Positions 22,840 to 33,881 of a stretch of DNA of 64,000 nucleotides are shown here, piece after piece. The DNA is taken from NCBI GenBank assembly GCA_001692895.1, contig KV748231.1, positions 977,888 to 1,041,887 on the forward strand. Reading direction: 5' to 3'. The notes beneath the pieces are model-generated. The model worked only from the letters and a program-made list of their open reading frames with translations, did no database searches and was not told where the DNA came from. A program made the position numbers and the translations under genes. Each line of letters opens with the position of its first letter. The stretch's first letter is position 1. The stretch is from Cenococcum geophilum 1.58 (lineage: Eukaryota > Ascomycota > Dothideomycetes > Gloniales > Gloniaceae).

Positions 22840-24761
22840 ATAACCTCCATCATACCGCTCGGGTGGATTGGGATCATAACCTTTGCCTTCTGTCATGTAG
22901 TCGGTATTGTCATTTATCGACGATGTTTCCATCCACTTGCAAAGATACCTGGGCCGTTTTTACCCTCTGTCACTACATTCTATCAAACATACTACAGCGG
23001 CCAGTATTATAAGGAGATTGGTAGACTTCATGAGCAGTATGGTAAGTCCCAAAACTCTATCCTCTGTGGGATTAGGACACGAATCTCTATATTAAGCGAC
23101 AATTTTCTGCCTTGGATACCTTCAAGACTATTATCACTGGCGAAGTCAAATTTGCAGTCAATTTATTAAATCCTCAACTACTTTTCTTTTAAAGCCATTG
23201 TTTTCTTCATCTAGAAGGCTTTGAGGTTCCTCCCTAACCTAACAGGGCCCGTGGTACGGATTACCCCCTACGAGATCCATCTTAGCGACCCGGAGAACTA
23301 CGATAGAATTTACCACATGGGCACAAAGTTCTGGAAGAGCCCCACCTTCTACGGCTCCTTTTGTATTCCTCATTCGACCTTTGCTACGCCAAGTAATGAG
23401 GTCCACAAGCATAAGAGAGCTATGTTGAACCCAATTTTTTCCCGGAAGATGGTCCTCAAGCTTGAACGTGTGGTCCAGAGCAAGGCAAACAAATTAATCA
23501 AACTGATGGAAACTGGTATTCGAAATAGGAAACCTGTTGACCTGCACCATGCCTTTCGCTCAGTCTCTGTGGATGTTATTACCGACTATGCTTTTGACAA
23601 ATCTTTTGATCTTCTAGACTCACCGGATCTTGGTTCCAAGTTCTTTACTATGGTTCGCGGGGTAGGTCCGGCCATGTGGATTCTTCAGCAATTTGAAATT
23701 TTACAAGATCTAGCTTTGAAAATTCCACTATGGCTGGCGCCTATATTGAGTGAACCTTTAGGTCATGTAGTAGGGTTACAAATGGTAAATTACATATTCA
23801 TAATCCCAAATGTGGTAATATTACTTACCTTATTAGGAGGGAGTCAAGCAAATCCAAGATGTACGAGCTCGTATGGAAGCCGGAAAGCTTGGATCATCCC
23901 GACCAACTATATTCTCCGAGCTACTTGATCCAGAAAAGAACTATGGAAAGCCTATTCCTTCTACCATGGAGCTCAAAGATGAAGTTCACAGCTTGCTTGC
24001 AGCGGCCGCAGATACCACTGGCAATGCTATGATTACTGCCGCGTATCATGTCATTTCAGATTGGAACACTTATCAAAAGGTCAAAGCTGAGCTCATCGAG
24101 GCATTCCCAAGCTCAAGTTCTGCTCTAGATTTTGTCACTCTTGAGAAACTTGCGTATCTTGTGAGTGACTCCGTAGTGTTACAGTATATTAAATCTTTTT
24201 AATTTGCGTAGACTGGTATCGTTAAGGAAGCACTTCGGTATTAAAACTCTAGCTAAATCTTTAAAGTCCCCTAAAAGCTAACGTTATGCGAGATTATCGT
24301 TTGGTGTGGTTGGACGCCTTCCGAGAGTAACGCCTGAGCCTGGTGCATCGTTTAATGGATATTATATACCTCCAGGGGTGAGAAATATCCGTCTTCTTGG
24401 AATGAATTCTATAAGATACTGACAGTTACACCCGTATCCCATAGACTATTGTTGGAATGAGCTCTTGGATGATGCACCGCAACGAAAAGATATTTCCCGA
24501 TGCCATGAAGTTTAAACCAGAGAGATGGCTGGATCCAGCGGATTCTCGGAGACTGGAAAAACACATGGTACCTTTCGGGAGAGGGACAAGGCAATGTGTG
24601 GGATGCCGTATAGTCTTTGTTATTCTGTCACAATATGAATGAACCCGCTGACAAACTAATTTAGACTAGCTTACTGCGAACTGTATGTTACTCTAGGAAC
24701 ATTATTCCGACGCTTTGATAGCCTTCGGGTTTTCCAAGCCAAACCAGAAGACTTATTGTAA
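22840..24761 (+). CDS. Cytochrome P450 monooxygenase, multi-exon, 3' end possibly defective
   Basis: Haem-thiolate monooxygenase anchored in the ER; the substrate is unknown. Exons read: ~22840-23041 (membrane anchor, then AKIPGPF), 23246-23784, 23837-24160, 24212-24237, 24293-24377, 24445-24607 and ~24670-24761. Motifs in order: the I-helix AAAADTTGNA, ExxR in KEALRLS, PERW in KFKPERWLDP, and the haem loop FGRGTRQCVG. Internal junctions are in phase. Oddities: no ATG is found in frame in the first exon. After the haem cysteine the last intron joins in phase only with an acceptor that drops the usual L-A before YCELY, consistent with a 1-base deletion. A TAA follows EDLL just where a DDY-type tail continues in frame. 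It is therefore either intact with an unusual end or newly damaged. The next gene is a Zn2Cys6 factor; regulation of this P450 by it is possible but unproven. Confidence 0.8.
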
Positions 24762-26056
24762 GATGATTACATTTCTACTTACACTGTTGCATGGTAAAAG
24801 CTACTGGAGCCTTTTTTTTTAAATGAAATTTTTTTTTTCAATTAATGAAGCATAATTAAAGTATTATAGCGACTATCATTGATCCATAGCTCCCTATTCA
24901 TTCACTTATGAGTGCCTTTGGAACTTTCACACTCGCAGAAGCATCTAGAACTGAGCTGCTAGCATTACTGAAGCGTAACTGACTTCAACAGCTGCATCGA
25001 TCAAATAGACTATCAGGAAACAGGCCCTTTTACCGACAATCCACCCGACCTAATAGACAACTCGTGTTCCACACCCTTGCTACCTCGTTGGAGCCCCCCG
25101 TTTTAACTGCCAAGATGGAACGAATTCTTGTAGGCCGCTGTATTTTGGAGTTAGCTGAAACATCTGGGGAACGTGTTCGGGAGAAACTCACAGTTAAAGA
25201 TGGACTCGGTGGATAAGAGGTTTTCATGCGTCTTTGGCATCACATCCTTCTTTAAAAGAGCATCCACGGATGAAGAAGATCCATTGAGACCTTTTGAGAT
25301 TACACGGTAAAAGGGGAGCTTTTTTGGTATCTGAGCTGGTGCAGTGGGGGGTGCGTACGTGTATTGAGAAGGTTTTGTGTCCCTCGCATTGCCGTTCGTT
25401 GAGATTTGTTTGGCAGACATGATGTTTTAAAGTAGGGGGTAGATTGCAAGGTGTGAAGCTCAATATTTGAACGGTTCTCCTATTTTACTTATGTGTGTTT
25501 GAGGCTCATTTACTCGAAAAACCACGCTTTATATGGTCTTTCTTCGTACGGAATTCACGAAATTAAACCCGTAGATACATCATCCTAGCCAATCGTGTTC
25601 GGGGTAAGTTGATGCCTTGAACAGGCCTGGTCTTCAATAACGTATGGACGAGGGCTTCTCGCTTAGCTAAATGGAGCGTGAGCCAATTGTGAGGCGAGAA
25701 ACGACGGAGTTCATGNTCGGAGTTCGCATCCGTCAGTGCAAGCAACTCCGTCAGTTGATCCCGGTTACTACGGAGTTGAAATCATGCAGCAACCGCACCC
25801 AACACCTCCACTGTTAATCTCATCATATCTGAAAAGACATCTCTTTTTCCTATTCAATCCAATCCAATCCGCTTCTGCGCCCGGCGTATCCGGGAATCGT
25901 GTCGAAGAGGAAATTGAATATCTTAAGGCCGTTTCGTGGAGCAACATAATTTGGTTGAGTGAGGGAGGCTAGAGACTAGCCAATACTCCCAGTGATTACG
26001 CTGAGGAACTGGCTAGAGAAGCTCGAGATATTTCCTCGATTGCCTGCCGATGGCCA
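24762..26056. other. Intergenic, one weak minus-strand frame
   Basis: Contains homopolymer T/A runs around 24813-24840, one ambiguous base at 25716, and a possible short minus-strand gene (25151-25420, listed separately). The part from 25560 to 26056 should hold the promoter of the transcription factor. Confidence 0.4.
25151..25420 (-). CDS. Short hypothetical protein, doubtful
   Basis: An 89-codon frame opening MSAKQISTNGNARDTKPSQY, Pro/Lys/Ser-rich at the start. I recognise no family. The composition looks protein-like, but the frame ends without a domain, so it may be the first exon of a lost gene or chance. Confidence 0.22.
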   Translation of the reverse strand: MSAKQISTNGNARDTKPSQYTYAPPTAPAQIPKKLPFYRVISKGLNGSSSSVDALLKKDVMPKTHENLLSTESIFNCEFLPNTFPRCFS

Positions 26057-28377
26057 TTGGTGTCCACGACTATGACTAGAACAGGGTTCCCAGCACGTCT
26101 CAGGACGTCGCATGAAACACGACGAATGAATACCTCCTACCGTAGGAATGGGAAGCTTCAATCTTGTGAGCCTTGCCGCAAAGGAAAACTCCGTTGTGAC
26201 CATATGATGCCGACTTGCGGCAGGTGTGCGCGTCGCAATAAAGCTGAGCAGTGCATCTATCATCCAGCTCCTCTGACACGAGCACTTCCTACTCCTCATC
26301 CCTCAGAGTCAGACTCTGGACAGAGCCCAGTTTCTGATCCCCAAGTTAACGAAGATAGCCCTGAGTTTCTATCAGCTGGTCAGCCCATTAATTCACTATT
26401 TTTTGGAGACTTAGGTATTCGGAACGCTGTATCACGGTCAGGTAGTCTCAATGAACAAACATGCATACGTTCGCCCAATTCCCACAGGAACACCGGGTTC
26501 CTTGGAGCTACCTCGTACTCAGCAATTCTTTCAGAGAATGAAGTCAATATCGGAATTGGCCCTGGCAATGCAGAATCCATTCCCTATTCCAGTAGTACCG
26601 TATCGCGGATCCACATACAGAAGGGTGCAGATATCCTTTTTCTACTGAAAGACATGCCGATTTTCAACCGCTTTATCGAAAGATGGTTTTCTTTATCTAA
26701 GGGTATCGTGGTGATCGAGCCGATGGTGAAGCAGTGGGCTGGATCGCTTTGGTTAGCCCATCACAAAGTTCTCGAATCCCAGAAGCCCGAGCGGTTGCTC
26801 CAGTTATCTGAGTCTGTTTGGCTAAATACCCTCAAGCCATTAGGATTCAACGGGAAGACAGTACCACAGGAGTTTGTCGCGATGTCTACCGGTGAACATC
26901 TCCGCTGGGAAGTTGTCGGCATAATATTTTCTGTTGTAGGCATGCTTGCTATGACTTTACTGGGTCAGTAAATATTTCTCAGTTACTTAAGATTGTTTTA
27001 AAATAAACATACCCTGACTCTAATTTAGACGGAGATCCTATATTCTGTACCCATGATGACGAGCCGCTCGACCGTAAGCACTTTGCGCTTACAGCTTGGG
27101 ACGCCTCGGAGGCTTGCTTAGCATTCTGCAATGAGTTTGATATCTTGAATGACCTCTATATATGGATGCTGTATGAGAACACCGTTCTGTCATCCTCGTT
27201 ACATCCGAAAGGCAGTGAGTATTGTCGACGGGATTTCAATAAGATCTCTTTGTCTAGTTCAATTTAATATTGCGCTAACCGCTGTCAAGGTTACGCGAAT
27301 TGGCGGAAATCCGGCGAGCTTAATAATGCATTACTGGCATTCGGGCTCCACCAAGAGATCAAGGTGGATGATGAGACGCCATTTTTCATCACTGAATTCC
27401 GCAAAAAGACCTTCGTTAGCGCATATTCGAACGACAAGTATATGGCAACGTTTGTTGGACGACCGCCCCGACTTAGCCATCGTTATTGCCTCTTGCAGTT
27501 GCCTCTAGACCTTAATGACAACCAGACCATGTCAAATGGGCTGGACCTGGACAATGCAATTGCGACGCTTGATGATGAGGGCTGGAATCAGAGAGGCACA
27601 ATTCATCGGTGTACTTTTGCTAGAATATTTGCCCAGAATGCGAGAATACGGGAAGACATCTTAGAGATCTCTTTGGGGGTATTGCAAGAGGATATAGTTT
27701 TACGCGCTGAGACTATTGAGAAACGAGCCATCCAAATGTGGGAGAATCTTCCACACTTTCTTCGGATTGATCCTCAAAACTCGTGGAACATCAAGCGTGC
27801 TCCCGTCGAGTTGCTATTCCTCGTCTACATTCGCCTTGAGAACCTCAACCACCAATTTCTCCTCCAGCGCACACTGATTAAACAAGCAAGCACTCATACC
27901 GCCAAACTTCTGGTTATTGCAAGAGATATATTCTCTAATGTATTGACAATAGTAAACAATCGGGACTCCATTAGAGATTTTCAGATTGATTTCATGCTAA
28001 TTATCTGCACACACGGCCTTCCAAGTTCAGCCGTACTCGCGGTCGAGCTTCTTCGGCAGGAGCAGACCAGCGGTTCCACAGGCCAGCCGCTGCCACGATC
28101 CGAAACCGTCCAAGACCTTAGTGTCTTCGTTGCCTGCCTTGGCTCTATCCGGCCTGATAGTGGAAGCTACTCCATCTGTGAGCGCGGATGCAAGTTCTTG
28201 AAATGTATCCTAGACACAATTCTTTCTTCAGCACCAGCTGCCACATCCAACTTAAGCACTTTGGCCGTTCAAGACCCGAGCTGGTCGACCCCGCTATTTG
28301 GTGGAAATGATGGAGACTTTATGCGCTGGTTGGAAACTATGGAGTGCGAGCAGGAAAGTTGGACGAACTTCAGCTGA
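26057..28377 (+). CDS. Zn(II)2Cys6 transcription factor with fungal-specific TF domain
   Basis: Nuclear DNA-binding regulator. Exons 26057-26963, 27029-27214 and 27290-28377 join in phase to 726 aa. The zinc cluster is C-x2-C-x6-C-x6-C-x2-C-x8-C (SCEPCRKGKLRCDHMMPTC, then GRCARRN and EQC), preceded by basic residues. The middle homology domain (Fungal_trans) starts near GADILFLLKDMPIFNRF and includes the DEGWNQRGTIHRCTFARIFA stretch. The true start may be the Met at 26123 (MNTSYRRNGKLQSC), just before the cluster, since the upstream 22 residues look like leader. The target genes cannot be told. The P450 upstream lies in the same orientation 1.3 kb away. Confidence 0.92.
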
Positions 28378-28860
28378 TGTAGCCGCCTGCGATGAAGCCC
28401 TCAAGTAGCAGCATATTCGAGGCCTGTCCGCCTGAAGCAGTCTCTTGAAAAGGTTACCGCAAAAGTAAAAATAGAAAGATTGAGGAAAACGTACCGATAA
28501 CTCATGTTGGGAACTCTTTTACGTACACAGTCTTTCCAAAACGCGGAAGGATTTTAGGTAGTAAAGTAGGCGAGGGGGAGTTTCCAAGGCAACGATGGAA
28601 GTAGCCTTGGAAATAGTGTGGTTGGTGGCGAAAGGATTTGAAAGTTATGTTTAATGCGGTCAACCATTTGGAAGGAGTCAGAGTAAACCTAAAGTTTTTA
28701 CGACTACAGAGACTGAAATTCAGAGCAAGGCTTCGCAACTATGAGATTTTCTTCTTCCATTGACTTTACTTAATCTACCACTTGCCTGCAAAGTCTATAC
28801 AGAGCTAGCAACATCTCGACACTGCCTCTTTGACTTCTCAACAGGCAATCGTTCACTGCA

Positions 28861-29631
28861 TTGTCTTTTAACAAACATAGTCACTCATCGAGAAGAATGG
28901 AGAACCAGCCGATCTGCAAGAATAGCAAACCACCGGAAACAAATCCTCATCGAAACGATTCAGCAGACCAAGACTCTGTCGCAGAGATTACGCAATGGCG
29001 TAGATCGCGCAGACATACCCGTCGTCGAACTGCAAGAAGGCCCAGCGTCGAAATCCCAGGGTTTCTCCGACGCGAGGTATTGGAAAGAAACCGAATGGAG
29101 AGAATGAACGATACCACCGACACTTCAAACATACAGACTAACACCTGTGAACCAATACCCACAAAACCTAGAGTCGACTCCGTAAGCTCTTGCCCTACTG
29201 AGCCCTCAGGTCTTACCGGCTTTCCCGAGAATGAGAATGCTGTCGTCGCTAGGGAGAATACCCGAAAATGGACGAAAGAGCGCGGTAGGCGGTATCTCAG
29301 GACGCAGCGCAAGGCCTTCGAAACCGAACTGGCGTACTACGACACCATGCCCGTGCCGGATTGCATGCGGGTAGAGCTCGAGCGCCCGACTCCGCGCGCG
29401 AACACGCTCAAAAATCTATACAAGTACTACTATCGTAAGATTCCCAGACCTGGAGCGAGGCGCACATATACTAAGATGATGGATTCGTGGTTATCCGTCT
29501 ATCGGATGAGAAGACTGAGGAGGCAAATAAAGGAGGTTTGGGAGGACAAAGATGGCGAGGAGGATGATGAGGACCTAGATGATGAGGACCTCGATGATGA
29601 GGACCTCGATGATAGTGCAGAGGAAGATTAA
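28861..29631 (+). CDS. Hypothetical protein, basic body with acidic repeat tail
   Basis: A 256-codon single-exon frame. It opens with a Lys/Arg/Ser-rich segment including WRRSRRHTRRRTARRP, a possible nuclear-localisation or nucleic-acid-binding patch. The body has conserved-looking runs (RENTRKWTKERGRRYLRTQR; TLKNLYKYYYRKIPRPGARR). It ends in an acidic tail in which DDEDL repeats three times, encoded by a tandem 15-base repeat near 29567-29612. I do not recognise a family. It lies 480 bp downstream of the transcription factor on the same strand. An intron upstream (start elsewhere) cannot be excluded. Confidence 0.55.
   Translation: MSFNKHSHSSRRMENQPICKNSKPPETNPHRNDSADQDSVAEITQWRRSRRHTRRRTARRPSVEIPGFLRREVLERNRMERMNDTTDTSNIQTNTCEPIPTKPRVDSVSSCPTEPSGLTGFPENENAVVARENTRKWTKERGRRYLRTQRKAFETELAYYDTMPVPDCMRVELERPTPRANTLKNLYKYYYRKIPRPGARRTYTKMMDSWLSVYRMRRLRRQIKEVWEDKDGEEDDEDLDDEDLDDEDLDDSAEED
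29567..29612. repeat. 15-bp tandem repeat encoding DDEDL
   Basis: GATGAGGACCTAGAT-type unit, three copies with single-base differences, in frame in the hypothetical gene. Confidence 0.8.
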
Positions 29632-30986
29632 CATTCTGGAAGTGTTATCTGCTGTTAATAGGGGCCCTAGCATCTCTAAAGCGTCTACCATTTTCCCGAG
29701 TTAGTTTCCGCTGGGGCCTGACGACGTTCCGCCAGGCGATATTCCGCTAAACGCGTTATGCTCGATAACCTGGGACAGGGCACTAGCGACAGAGCTGGCG
29801 ACACAACCGGTGGTTGAACCAGTGATGGTGCAGGCGATGGAACTGGCAATAGAACCGGTGACAGAACCGGTGACAGAAGCGCCCAATGCTACCCCTAACA
29901 ATCGCCCCTCGGGATTCGGTTCGCGCTTCTGGTCTTGTCTGGCGTATAAGGGAAGCTGGAGAGAAGAGGAGCGTGAAGAAGGCGTCCGGCAAATCCCAGA
30001 AACAGACTGAGGGTATATCAGAGGTATGGCCAGACCAGAGAACGGGGTCAGGGAGTTGCGGGTCCAGGACTCGAGGCCATAAGCCGTGAATTGCTTATTT
30101 CGCATGCTATCACTTGGTGTAGGCGTACAGGAATTGCATGCACTAGTTCATCGTCTAGTACGTGTCATTTGGCGGTCTCGGAGGACTCAAGATTGCGCGG
30201 CGTCTGGTATTGCTACTAGGGCCATATTCCTGAGGGCAATGCATTATTAGCTTATGGGTGGACTTTGGGGAGCATAGGATGATGCTTGGTGTGGTGTTTT
30301 TACCTTCTGGCTCTGACTTCGAAATGGAAACACATGGGACCGGGGTTGGGGCTTTGGCGGAGCATTAGGTAGCAAAGGTTGTTGAAGGAAGAAATAAGCC
30401 TTTTAAACTGGAATCTCTGCGACCCTCTGCAGAAGTTTGCACTTCCACGTGCCAGCCCAACCACTTTAACGGTGAGGTCATCCAACCACAAATATTTATA
30501 TCTTACCTTACCTGTTCAAGCACATGCTCTTGACCGCAAAAAGGGCTTGGCAAGCACAAGCCATGCCGCCGCCCAAAGTTGAAGGATGAAAGCGTTAGGA
30601 CGTAACCACCATCAGTCGTGAGTTTGGGTCACATTCGGAGAGGCTAGTGCTGCAAAGTTGTAATTAGAGGACATTCATACAATTGTATAGTCCTGTTTTA
30701 TGGGCACACTCCACAGAGCCACTTCTCATTCAGATTGAGCAGTCAGCTTCGTGTGAAGGAATCATCAAAGAACTATCGCCCAGACGCAACACGCCGCGCT
30801 TTTCCTTACCCATAAAGAAAGCACCAGCTAAACTACCAGGTGTAGCAAACGTAATCAATTAGCCGCCCATATAGATGTGCTGCAATCCACTCTCGTTCAT
30901 TATCCGTGATCGCGAGCCACGACATTGTCGTAAGTTCGCCTACCTGCCACTACACCGCTTTTGTATTTCGACGAGGTTTGAGAGAC
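29632..30986. other. Intergenic, weak frames only
   Basis: A minus-strand frame at 29701-30105 carries a degenerate Gly-Ser-Thr-rich repeat (VTGSVTGSIASSIA type), and the plus strand over the same bases reads as a PVTEPVTE repeat. Both come from one short tandem repeat (ACCGGTGACAGA units near 29850), so I do not call a gene. The rest shows nothing recognisable and includes the 3' flank of the hexose transporter. Confidence 0.4.
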
Positions 30987-32745
30987 TTAGACGTTGCTAT
31001 CGGTCTGATTCTCCGCTTTCTCAAGATGAGCCGTGCCCATATCACCCGCCATCTTATCGACATCAGCCCTCGTTTCCTGATCCGCAAACGTGTCATGGGG
31101 AACCCAGTTGGCGCTCGTGCGCGGCGTCGTCTCCTCGAGCATTCTATCGACCTGCTCCAGACTCAGCCCTTTGGTCTCGGGTACAAAGAAGTACGCAAAG
31201 AAGACACAGAGGGTGCAGGTGGCGCCCCAGATGAAGAAGACTTTGGACTTGAGATTGCCCTCATCTGGGTCCACCATGTACGGTGTGATTTCGCCGATGA
31301 CAAAATTCCAGAGCCAGTTGGAGGCTGTGGACAGCGCGACGCCTTTGGCACGGATCGGTAGAGGGAAAATCTCGCCGATGACGACCCACGCGGCGGGGCC
31401 CCAGGTCGAGGCGAAGAAGAAAATGTAGAAGCACGTGAAGACGATCAGGCAGACGTTAGCAGCCTGCGAGCCTGAGTCGGCGGTGCCGACGATGGCGATT
31501 ATGAATTCGCAGACGAGCATGCCGATGGCGCCGTAGATGAGGAGGCTGCGGCGGCCGAGCTTCTCAATGGTCCAGAAAGAGATCGGGGTTGAACAGACGT
31601 TGACGACGGTGGTAATGATGGAGATGACGAAGGAGTTCTTCAGGCCAACTTGTTGGAAAAAGGTCGTGCCGTAGTAGACTGAAAGACAGATGGTGTTAGC
31701 TGATAAGTTCGAAGCCGCATGGACCGGGTTTGGCTGGAACTAGTATTAAGAAACACTTACAAATGAAGTTCACTCCGGTCCATTGCTGCATCATTTGCAT
31801 GGCCATACCGAGGCAGACGCGACGCAGATTGCCAGAGGGTTTCCAGCCGCCACGGAAGCAGTCGAGCCAGGTGGCTCGCATATTCTCGATTTCATAGCGG
31901 TAGTTCGCAACAAGCTCGGCAAGCTCATCTTTGATGTACTGCGAGTCAACCGGCTGACCACGAAGGACGCTAAGAGCGTGAGCAGCTTTGTCTAATTGTT
32001 CCTTCTTGACGAAGTAGCGAGGCGACTCTGGCAAAAGGAAGAGACCAGTAGCAAGTACCAAGGCCCAGATCCATTGGATAGACATTGGAATGCGGTATGA
32101 GCCAGTATCCATGCGATTGTGAGTACCTTGATTGACACAAGATGCAAGGAGCAGGCCAATAGTTATGGAGAATTGGTAGCCAGAGACTATAGCACCACGA
32201 ACTGCCTTTGGGGCAACTTCAGACATATATAGGATGATAATTGCAGAGACGAATCCGACACCAATTCCAGCGATCAATCGACCTGGGACGAGCAAGCCGA
32301 CTGTAGCTGAGGCGACTTGAAGTATGACACCAATAGAGAAGACCATGCATCCGGCGATGATTGTTGGCCGACGACCAATCCAATCGGCGAGAGAGCCAGC
32401 GAAGAGAGCACCGAAGAAGGTACCGCAAGACAAGATGGAGGTGATGAGGGACTTCTGCCAGGTGTCGTACAGGTAGCCATGGTAGGCACTGGGATCGGTC
32501 GAGCCAGAATCTGCGCGCAGTCAGCTTCTGTGAACAAGAGATGGTCAGAGTAAGGCAAACTCACGGCCAAACTGCATCTTGAAATAGTTCATGCCGAGCA
32601 CACCGCTAATGTATCCCGAGTCATATCCAAAGAGGATTCCGCCGAAGGCTGCGAAGGCGCATAGTAGATAGCCTCGAAGGGTAACGGGAGCTTCGACTCG
32701 GTTGAGGTCACCGGTCTGACGGTTGGAGGATGGGGCCCACTTCAT
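30987..32745 (-). CDS. Hexose transporter (MFS sugar porter)
   Basis: Plasma-membrane monosaccharide/H+ symporter. Exons on the minus strand are 32565-32745, 31761-32510 and 30987-31678, in phase, giving 540 aa with 12 hydrophobic helices. Sugar-porter signatures seen: GYDSGYISGVLGM in helix 1; GSLADWIGRRPT between helices 2 and 3; PGRLIAGIGVGFVS; PESPRYFVKK after helix 6; QQWTGVNFI in helix 7; and PETKGLSLEQVD at the end of helix 12. The GYDSGYISG start resembles high-affinity glucose transporters and Rgt2/Snf3-like proteins. The C-terminal tail is short (about 60 residues), which argues for transporter rather than sensor. It is divergent from the efflux pump. Confidence 0.93.
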
Positions 32746-33881
32746 GCTGAAAATTTGCGAGGCTGTGGTGAGTATGAGAAGAGTTTGAGTTTGGAGGTAG
32801 GAAAGAATGAGAGAGACGCGATGTCCCGGGTTTTAATATTTCCTGGAGCAGCGAGGTGAATGAGGGCCATGGCCGCTAACGGAGTATAAACGGTGCAAGT
32901 GGGCATGTGAGCAAACATCGTGAAGAAAATTGATGGGGTGAAAGTTAGTGAATCCCAGTAGACAAAGCCTTGAAGCAGCTCCACACGAATTGGGATGGAA
33001 GGAATGTGTCTATCCTTATGCGGCAGCAGGAAACCGGAAACAACCCAGACTACACGCTGCGCCGACTACGATGACTTCACAGGTGGGATTGCTTCTTGAA
33101 GCCTCGCAACACGGAAATTAATTAGCAGCTAGGCATTGGGGAGGTAGCGCTGCTGTTCCATATCTTCACCGGCTGGTGGTCATCAATGCTCAGCCTTGTA
33201 CTCTCGGTAAGTCTTTACTGGGACGCTTTGCAACAAACTTGAGTAGTGCTGTCGTCAGATGAGCGAAAGACTACATGAGTCGAAGAAAGATATTTGGGAT
33301 TGAGGTGAGAAAGGTGAACCAACGGAATCAAGAGAATTTTCAGTTGTCGCATCGTGGTAGGGCGGCACATTTGAGTAGTGGGGGTGCATCTTGTCTCTTC
33401 GGAGAATCACTACCTGATATATTCCGGAAGGGCATATATATCAATGGGCTGATGTTTTTGGAAATGCTTCAGAAGTAGACACGGTCGCGGGAAATGGCCG
33501 AAGCGAAGGTTTTCTGATTGGTGGTGGCAGCAGGGGACGGTCTGGGCTTTCGGGGCTTGGCTTTTGATAACGGGCCCGAGAGGGTTTCTCTTATGAACTG
33601 CCTCCAGTGTTCGGGAGACAACACCACATCTCGCTCCCCTACTCCTCTTAAACGTTGTCCTTTAAAGCAAACATGGAGAACAATTTAAGGAGAGGCATTT
33701 CGCCTCCAAAGTATCTCAATCGCCTCTCTTCCGTTACCCAAACATCCTCCAAATCTCACGATTACGGATAAGCCCATCTGCATTATTCTTCCACCGCTTT
33801 CACATACACACTTAATATTTTTTCTTTCTTCGTTTTTATTAAAAAAAAACCCCCGCCTTTACTTGCAACTAAACTTCCATT
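32746..33881. promoter_or_regulatory. Divergent promoter region of the two transporters
   Basis: 1.1 kb separates the two starts and no gene is supported in it. Just upstream of the plus-strand start is a CT-rich tract followed by an A-run and CCCCC near 33840-33855, as is frequent at fungal transcription starts. Co-regulation is possible but not shown. Confidence 0.5.

Noticed and set aside
24378-24460. Apparent 17-base frameshifting insertion in the P450
   Set aside because: Using the acceptor at 24444 the intron removes it and the reading continues TIVGMSSWMMHRNE in phase.
29701-30105. 134-codon Gly/Ser/Thr-rich minus-strand frame
   Set aside because: The repeat-like composition comes from a short tandem repeat that is open on both strands; no signal peptide or family is seen.
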